DNA of 19,215 nucleotides. Origin: Chloroflexota bacterium. Lineage in GTDB: Bacteria; Chloroflexota; Anaerolineae; Anaerolineales; Villigracilaceae. The stretch's first letter is position 1. Every line of letters begins with the position of its first letter. Shown in pieces: positions 14,614 to 19,215 of this stretch. The stretch lies in assembly GCA_021812905.1 (NCBI GenBank), contig JAKAMM010000005.1, forward strand, positions 1 to 19,215, in the 5' to 3' direction. The notes below the pieces were generated by a model. The model saw nothing but the letters and a program-made list of their open reading frames with translations, was not told the origin of the DNA and did no database searches. The translations under genes and the position numbers were made by a program.

Positions 14614-16188
14614 ATGAAGAAAAACCCGAACCTGCTCTGGATCATTACCATTGCTCTTGGCTGGCTGTTTGATTTTCTCTTTTGGAAGAGACCCGCCGGA
14701 ATCAACTTCACGATCTTTACCTTATTGTGTCTCGCGGGCGGCTTCTTCCTTTTGTGGAGGGATGAAAAGCACGCGGCACGCGGGACCCTGTGGCTGATTC
14801 CGCTCATCTTGTTTTTCGACGCTGTGACCTTTATCCGAGCTGAACCGCTGACGATTTTGCTGGCCGCAGTGTTCACACTCTTTCTGATGGCAGTCGTTGC
14901 CATGACCTACCTCGGCGGACGCTGGTTCATGTACAGCCTCTCGGATTATGTTTCCGGCTTTTTCAAATTAATAGCCAGCATGATGGCGAGGCCGTTGACT
15001 TTCAATGCTGAAATAAAACGCGAACAAGCCGAGAATGGGACGACTATGCCGAAACGAAATCTTTGGCCGGTGGTACGCGGCATCGTCATCTCATTGCCTG
15101 TGCTGGCAATCTTCGCCGCCCTGTTGGCCTCCGCCGACGCCATCTTCAGCCAGCAACTCGACGTGTTCATAAAACTCTTCAAGCTGGAGAACTTGCCCGA
15201 ATACATTTTCCGGTTTATCTACATTCTCATCGGCGCGTATTTGCTGGCTGGAGTCTTTCTCCACGCCGCCACACAAAGCAAGGACGAGAAACTGATTGGC
15301 GAAGATAAACCGCTGATTAGTCAACTGCTTGGCTTTACCGAGTCCGCGATTGTGCTGGGCAGTGTGACCGTTTTGTTTGTAGCCTTTGTCTTCATCCAGT
15401 TCCGATATTTCTTCGGCGGTCAGTCCAACATTCACATCGACGGCTACACCTACTCTGAATACGCACGGCGCGGATTTGGCGAGTTGGTGGCAGTCGCCTT
15501 CTTCAGCTTGCTCATGATCCTCGGACTGGGCGCGATTACCCGTCGAGAGAATGAAGCGCAGCGCCGTGCTTATTCTGGATTGAACGTCGCCATCGTCGTG
15601 TTAGTCATGGTTATGCTCGTGTCAGCTTATCAGCGCCTGAATCTCTATGAGGCCGCTTATGGCTTTTCCCGCCTGCGGACTTATACCCACGTGGCGCTCA
15701 TCTGGATTGGACTTTTGCTTGGCGCAGTTGTTGTGTTGGAGATCCTGCGGCGTGAGCGTGTCTTTGCTTTTGCGATGTTGATCGCATCTTTAGGTTTTGC
15801 AGCTTCGTTGAGCGTGATGAACGTGGATGGTTTCATCGTGAAACAAAATGTAGCCCGTGCCATGCAAGGCGATGGATTGGATGTGCCGTATTTGGTTTCG
15901 CTTTCAAGCGATACAGTGCCTGTTTTGGTAGGTGAATTTAAAGATCAATCGTTGCCGGGTTTGACTCATGATGCTGTTGGAGCAGTTTTGGTCTGCCGCC
16001 TACATTTTCCTTCAACCGATTTGGATAAAGATTGGCGCTCATTCACTTTATCCAAATGGATGGAGAAGAATGCGCTAAAAAGTATTCAGGATGATTTGAG
16101 CGGCTATCGGGTTACCAAGCCCGAGGGGCTTCTGCAAATGACCACTCCGGGTAACGTGTTCTATAAATGTTATCAAAATCAGTATTAA
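14614..16188 (+). CDS. DUF4173/DUF4153 family multi-span membrane protein
   Basis: A 524-residue protein with about eleven or twelve hydrophobic spans, then a soluble C-terminal part of about 110 residues. Recognisable segments are the loop LGGRWFMYSLSDYVSGFF, the membrane segment FVAFVFIQFRYFFGG and the strongly conserved TYSEYARRGFGELVAVAFFS, which mark the DUF4173 (DUF4153-like) family. Function of the family is not known; it is sometimes near sensory or envelope genes. A GAGGAG ribosome site lies upstream of ATG 14614. No plus-strand promoter was convincingly seen in the 115 bp before it. The C-terminal region (about residue 420 onward, VARAMQGDGLDVPYLVSLSSD) appears extracytoplasmic or cytoplasmic, undetermined. 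The gene ends at a clear terminator. Confidence 0.8.
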   Translation: MKKNPNLLWIITIALGWLFDFLFWKRPAGINFTIFTLLCLAGGFFLLWRDEKHAARGTLWLIPLILFFDAVTFIRAEPLTILLAAVFTLFLMAVVAMTYLGGRWFMYSLSDYVSGFFKLIASMMARPLTFNAEIKREQAENGTTMPKRNLWPVVRGIVISLPVLAIFAALLASADAIFSQQLDVFIKLFKLENLPEYIFRFIYILIGAYLLAGVFLHAATQSKDEKLIGEDKPLISQLLGFTESAIVLGSVTVLFVAFVFIQFRYFFGGQSNIHIDGYTYSEYARRGFGELVAVAFFSLLMILGLGAITRRENEAQRRAYSGLNVAIVVLVMVMLVSAYQRLNLYEAAYGFSRLRTYTHVALIWIGLLLGAVVVLEILRRERVFAFAMLIASLGFAASLSVMNVDGFIVKQNVARAMQGDGLDVPYLVSLSSDTVPVLVGEFKDQSLPGLTHDAVGAVLVCRLHFPSTDLDKDWRSFTLSKWMEKNALKSIQDDLSGYRVTKPEGLLQMTTPGNVFYKCYQNQY

Positions 16189-16198
16189 GATTAACCAA

Positions 16199-16227
16199 AA
16201 GTGCGCCTTTCGGCGCACTTCACTTTT
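16199..16227 (+). terminator. Intrinsic terminator after the DUF4173 gene
   Basis: Perfect arms aagtgcgcc (16199-16207) and ggcgcactt (16212-16220), loop TTTC, followed by cactttt. It lies 10 bp after the stop codon. Confidence 0.85.
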
Positions 16228-16255
16228 ATAATCTCAATCATAATAGGAGCTAATT

Positions 16256-16648
16256 ATGCAAACTTATTCTTTTCGCTTGAAACCCGGACAGGATTTGTTC
16301 GATGAGATCGAATCTTTTGTGGCCGAGAAAAAAATCTCGGCAGGTTGTGTGCTTTCTTCAGTTGGAAGCTTGACTCACGCTACTTTGCGTCTCGCCAACC
16401 GCGAATTTTATACAGAATATGAAGGCCACTTCGAGATCGTTTCGTTGAATGGAACTGTCTCGACGAATGGTTCGCATTTGCATGTTTCAATTTCGGATGG
16501 CGACGGAAAAACCATCGGCGGGCATCTCGTGCCGGGCTGCAAGATTTATACAACAGCCGAGATGGTCATCGCTGGTTTTGATGATGTGGTTTACAAACGG
16601 GAATTTGCGGAAGATTCGGGGTATGAGGAGCTGACGATTTATAAATAG
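16256..16648 (+). CDS. PPC (DUF296) domain protein
   Basis: A 130-residue single-domain protein. It starts with the typical YSFRLKPGQDLFDEIESFV and has AGCVLSSVGSLTHATLRLAN, GSHLHVSISDGDGKTIGGHLVPGC (His74, His76 and His90 are the metal-type histidines of the family) and TTAEMVI. PPC domains form trimers. In plants they are fused to AT-hook DNA-binding segments; bacterial stand-alone members have no firmly known role, though DNA binding has been proposed. No AT-hook is present here. An AGGAG ribosome site precedes ATG 16256. The gene lies 67 bp after the DUF4173 gene, beyond its terminator, so it probably has its own promoter (a TATAAT is at 16227-16232 without a clear -35). Its stop codon lies inside a perfect palindrome. 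Confidence 0.9.
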   Translation: MQTYSFRLKPGQDLFDEIESFVAEKKISAGCVLSSVGSLTHATLRLANREFYTEYEGHFEIVSLNGTVSTNGSHLHVSISDGDGKTIGGHLVPGCKIYTTAEMVIAGFDDVVYKREFAEDSGYEELTIYK

Positions 16649-16680
16649 TAGGGGCGGATCGCGATCCGCCCCTACTATTT
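16643..16680. terminator. Perfect 38-bp palindrome at the convergent gene ends
   Basis: Arms of 19 bp (16643-16661 and 16662-16680) are perfect complements, from aaatagtaggggcggatcg outward. The TAG at 16646-16648 ends the PPC gene, and the symmetric TAG on the other strand (16677-16675) ends the ECF ATPase gene. The A/T-rich ends give a short U tail in either direction, so it can act as a bidirectional terminator. The inner core shares gtaggggc/gcccctac with the palindrome at 2246-2274. Confidence 0.85.
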
Positions 16681-17472
16681 CTTCAACGCCGCTAAAAATT
16701 CTTCCTGGTTGCGGACAGTTTCCGTTAATCCCATCCGCTGGCCGAGGCGGGTGAGTTGCGGCGGGTCAACGTATGTTTGCGCCAGCACATCGCCCTTCCC
16801 CAAAACTTCGTTGGCCGGACCATCCAGTAAAATCTTTCCCTTGGAAAGCGCAACCACCCGTTCAAAATTCTCCGCGCAAAAATCAATATCGTGCGTGATC
16901 GTAATGACCGTTTTGCCGCGCTTCTTTAGTTCCGCCACAACGTGTGCAATGCGCCCCACACTCAACGCATCCTGCCCGGTGGTTGGTTCATCAAAAACAA
17001 GGATGTCCGTATCCATCGAAATGATAGAGGCCAGCGCAACCATCTTGCGCCAGGTGGGGGACAGGTCGTAAGGGTTGGTTCCGGTCTTGTCGCTTAATTT
17101 GGTCAGAGCCAGCGCGTCTTTTACAAGCGCGTCTATTTTTTCGGCAGAATAACCCAGATTGCGCGGCCCGAAGGCAACTTCAATACCGACATTGCTTGAG
17201 AACAATTGCTCATCGGGATTCTGGAAGACGTAACCAACGCGCGCCGCGAGTTTCGCCACTGCGACTTTCTTTGTGTCCCAATCACCGATCAGCACGCACC
17301 CGGAAGTGGGTTGCAACAACCCGTTCAGATGCTTGACGAGAGTTGTTTTCCCGGAACCGTTCTGCCCGACCATGGCGACTTGCTCGCCGGAATCGATGGT
17401 CATCGAAATGCCGCACAGGGCTTCCACCCCGCCGGGGTATGTGTAATGCAAATCCTTGATTTCGATTTTCAT
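16675..17472 (-). CDS. ecfA: ECF transporter ATP-binding protein with degenerate signature motif
   Basis: A 265-residue ATPase of an energy-coupling-factor importer. Walker A GQNGSGKTT is at 36-44, the Q-loop FQNPDEQLFSSNV follows (83-95), Walker B ILVFDEPT is at 157-164 and the switch His is in THDIDF (193-198). The ABC signature, normally LSGGQ, reads LSPTW (137-141). In a heterodimer this would spoil one of the two ATP sites, while the partner encoded just upstream keeps a canonical LSGGQ. The ATG lies two bases after the partner's stop, and its ribosome site (GGGGAG, eight bases away) lies in the repeat at 17481-17526. The stop codon is in the palindrome at 16643-16680. Confidence 0.9.
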   Translation of the reverse strand: MKIEIKDLHYTYPGGVEALCGISMTIDSGEQVAMVGQNGSGKTTLVKHLNGLLQPTSGCVLIGDWDTKKVAVAKLAARVGYVFQNPDEQLFSSNVGIEVAFGPRNLGYSAEKIDALVKDALALTKLSDKTGTNPYDLSPTWRKMVALASIISMDTDILVFDEPTTGQDALSVGRIAHVVAELKKRGKTVITITHDIDFCAENFERVVALSKGKILLDGPANEVLGKGDVLAQTYVDPPQLTRLGQRMGLTETVRNQEEFLAALKK

Positions 17473-17474
17473 CG

Positions 17475-18359
17475 TTATCGCTCCCCTCTCTCTTTGGGAG
17501 AGGGTCGCGAAGCAGGGGTGAGGTTAAATCCATCCACGGCTTCCTGCAACGTGACTGGCAGATGCAGATGCTTGGGCCACAGATCGTATTTCAAAGCTTC
17601 ACGCGCAGTCGACGTATAACGCGAAATCCCGAAGCCATTTTCCGAAAGCAGACGCGACGTAAGCACATCGGCGGGCGTTCCCTGCAAAAGAATTCTTCCG
17701 TCTTTGAGAGCCACCACGCGGTCAGCGAACTCGGCGATCCATTCGATTTTGTGTTCGGCCATGATCACGGTCATACCGCGTGCGGCCATCTGGCGGATCA
17801 CGCCAAAGACTTCGCGCGTGCCGATCGGGTCCATTTGCGAGGTCGGTTCGTCGAGGACGAGCAATTTCGGTTGCATGACCAGGATCGAGGTCAGCGCGAC
17901 GCGTTGCTGTTGTCCGCCGGAAAGGGAATAGGGCGAACGGTCAGCCAAATCGCGGATGCCGGTCATGGTCAAGGCCTGATCGACGCGTTGATTCATTTCG
18001 TCGCGCGGCACGCCCTGATTTTCCAATCCAAACGCGATCTCTTCGAAGACGGTATATTTCGCGCCGCTGATCTGGTTGAACGGGTTCTGGAAAGCCAGCC
18101 CGACGTTTCGCACCCACTCGTTGAGGGCAGATGATTTCAAATCAACACCCGCAACTTCAACTTTGCCTTCCAGCTCGCCTTTGAAGAAATGCGGGATGAA
18201 CCCAGCCAGCGTGTAACACAGCGTGGACTTGCCTGCGCCGTTCGGGCCGATGATGGCGACGAACTCGCCTTCCTTCACCTCCAAATTGATGTTGGAAAGG
18301 ACGGGCGCTTCGGTGAGCGGATACTTATAGGTGACATTCTGAAGATTTACGATAGCCAT
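17475..18359 (-). CDS. ecfA: ECF transporter ATP-binding protein (canonical)
   Basis: A 294-residue ATPase, the partner of the protein encoded downstream. Walker A GPNGAGKST is at 38-46, Q-loop FQNPFNQ at 90-96, signature LSGGQ at 146-150, Walker B LLVLDEP at 166-172 and the switch His is in MAEHKIEW. The protein ends in TPASRPSPKERGER, which does not look like ATPase sequence; it is the translation of a short dispersed-type DNA repeat (17481-17526), so the original C-terminus was probably replaced or extended. The start at 18359 overlaps the end of ecfT by 13 bp, indicating tight coupling. With ecfT it forms the energising module of a vitamin or metal importer; the substrate cannot be told. 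Confidence 0.92.
   Translation of the reverse strand: MAIVNLQNVTYKYPLTEAPVLSNINLEVKEGEFVAIIGPNGAGKSTLCYTLAGFIPHFFKGELEGKVEVAGVDLKSSALNEWVRNVGLAFQNPFNQISGAKYTVFEEIAFGLENQGVPRDEMNQRVDQALTMTGIRDLADRSPYSLSGGQQQRVALTSILVMQPKLLVLDEPTSQMDPIGTREVFGVIRQMAARGMTVIMAEHKIEWIAEFADRVVALKDGRILLQGTPADVLTSRLLSENGFGISRYTSTAREALKYDLWPKHLHLPVTLQEAVDGFNLTPASRPSPKERGER
17481..17526. repeat. Hairpin-containing element forming an ATPase C-terminus and the next RBS
   Basis: Contains the hairpin ccctctc (17484-17490) / gagaggg (17498-17504) and the tail tcgcgaagcaggggtgagg, a sequence type common as intergenic dispersed repeats. On the minus strand it encodes the final 15 or so residues of the first ATPase and supplies GGGGAG in front of the second. 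Confidence 0.55.
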
Positions 18360-19126
18360 ATACGGGCCGCAATCACGGCAATGACGAGCAGGATGAGGAA
18401 CCAGCGGAATATTTTATCGAAGCCGGTGTCCGGTATTTCCCGCAGGGATGTCTTGACCCTGGTGGATGTGAAGCCGCGCGCTTCGATGGCGATGGCGCGT
18501 TCTTCTACTTCGACCAGCGAACCGAACACCAGCGGCCCAACCAGCGGCACAAGCGCGCCGATGCGTTTGAGGTAACTGCCCTGTGTATCCAATCCCCGTG
18601 AACGCTGCGCGGCAATGATGGTCTGGGCTTTGGCTTGCATCTGTGGGATGATCTGGATGGTTGAAATAATGACGTATGCAAACTGGCTGGGCAGGCCGCG
18701 GCGGGTCAGGTCGCTCATCAAATCGCTGGGGTGGGTGGTGAGCAAAAGAATTGTAAATGAAGAAACCATCACGAAAATGCGTGAGGCGTTGGCAAAAGCA
18801 AAGGCCAAGCTCTCCGAAGTAATATCAAAGAACCAGAATTTGAAAATTGCTTTTGTGCCGATGGGCTGGAAAAAGGCTTGCATCAAAAAGAGAAATCCTG
18901 CCGCGGGCAGGATCAGGCGGAATGCTGCGCTGAAATATTCGCGATGAACTTTTCCAAGAATGCTAAGAGGAATAATTGCAACTAGAAATAATATCTGAGG
19001 CGCCCAATACCAGGGGCTGAAAAAGGCAATGAAAATCAATCCGAAAGCCAGCGTTAGCTTGGTCAGCGGATTGAGGCGATGTAGGAAGTTATCGCGTTTG
19101 ACGTAAAAAGAAAGTCGTTCGTGCAT
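18347..19126 (-). CDS. ecfT: ECF transporter transmembrane component EcfT
   Basis: A 259-residue integral membrane protein that couples two ATPases to a substrate-binding S component. The N-terminus RDNFLHRLNPLTKLTLAF is typical (HxLxPxxKL). The two coupling-helix motifs are AQRSRGLD (173-180) and IEARGF (214-219), which dock on the ATPases. About five or six hydrophobic spans are visible, ending with FRWFLILLVIAVIAARIWLS. It overlaps the following ATPase gene by 13 bp. The first residues MHERLSFYVKRD agree with homologues; no strong ribosome site is seen upstream, where a 12-bp hairpin lies instead. Confidence 0.92.
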   Translation of the reverse strand: MHERLSFYVKRDNFLHRLNPLTKLTLAFGLIFIAFFSPWYWAPQILFLVAIIPLSILGKVHREYFSAAFRLILPAAGFLFLMQAFFQPIGTKAIFKFWFFDITSESLAFAFANASRIFVMVSSFTILLLTTHPSDLMSDLTRRGLPSQFAYVIISTIQIIPQMQAKAQTIIAAQRSRGLDTQGSYLKRIGALVPLVGPLVFGSLVEVEERAIAIEARGFTSTRVKTSLREIPDTGFDKIFRWFLILLVIAVIAARIWLS

Positions 19127-19134
19127 TTGTGATT

Positions 19135-19164
19135 GGCCTCCCTTCCTTTACGGGAAGGGAGGCC
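19135..19164. terminator. 12-bp hairpin between the ECF genes
   Basis: Perfect arms ggcctcccttcc (19135-19146) and ggaagggaggcc (19153-19164), loop of six. It sits between the end of the upstream minus-strand gene and the start of ecfT, nine bases before the start codon. With no T run it more likely lowers expression or stabilises mRNA than terminates fully. Confidence 0.6.
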
Positions 19165-19174
19165 TAGTTAATGA

Positions 19175-19215
19175 TTATTGGGTGAGTATCTTGGTCAACA
19201 CAAAAGCAGCAATCA
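19175..19215 (-). CDS. C-terminal end of an upstream gene, perhaps the ECF S component
   Basis: Only 12 codons and a stop are inside the window, reading IAAFVLTKILTQ on the minus strand. The hydrophobic end and the position directly upstream of ecfT fit a membrane-embedded substrate-binding S component, which is usual here in ECF operons. The evidence is position plus a few residues only. Confidence 0.35.
   Translation of the reverse strand, partial: IAAFVLTKILTQ

Overview
This window looks like a bacterial chromosome segment of moderate G+C. It probably comes from Chloroflexota, class Anaerolineae. That placement is an inference from the gene set and from the many short tandem and palindromic repeats inside and between genes; no rRNA gene is present to test it. 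No phage, transposase, CRISPR or tRNA gene was seen.

Layout. (1) 2-229 is the tail of an alpha/beta-hydrolase, followed by a nested inverted-repeat element (235-350). (2) 364-5421 is a thiamine salvage operon: promoter, TPP riboswitch, attenuator hairpin, then thiN (thiamine pyrophosphokinase), thiB-thiP-thiQ (thiamine-type ABC importer) and a DUF402 phosphatase-like gene, closed by a strong terminator. (3) 5450-7128 on the minus strand holds three membrane-protein genes: DUF2085, DUF4126 and a 58-residue Cys-rich single-span protein. (4) 7215-14173 is pfkA followed with almost no gaps by hypA-hypB-hypF-hypC-hypD-hypE, a complete [NiFe]-hydrogenase maturation set; no hydrogenase structural gene is in the window. 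(5) 14174-14613 is a 440-bp intergenic region. On the minus strand it carries a well-formed promoter abutted by two 10-bp direct repeats, a perfect Shine-Dalgarno, an 18-codon ORF, a long stem and a terminator-like hairpin: a candidate small RNA or small-peptide gene. (6) 14614-16648 holds a multi-span DUF4173/DUF4153 protein and a PPC/DUF296 protein. (7) 16675-19215 on the minus strand is an ECF-type transporter (two ATPases and the T component), preceded at the window edge by the probable end of another gene, perhaps the S component.

How the genes work together. In the first operon TPP level controls expression, ThiBPQ imports thiamine and ThiN pyrophosphorylates it. No thiamine biosynthesis gene is present, which suggests salvage. 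In the second operon HypA/HypB deliver nickel, HypF/HypE make the cyanide ligand, and HypC/HypD assemble the Fe(CN)2CO unit; the glycolytic gene pfkA appears to be co-transcribed with them.

The most distinctive features are the minus-strand small transcript at 14252-14498, a palindromic element apparently inserted in frame in hypF, other short repeats embedded in thiN, thiP, thiQ and hypF, and a perfect 38-bp palindrome that supplies the stop codons of two convergent genes. One ECF ATPase also lacks the ABC signature motif.
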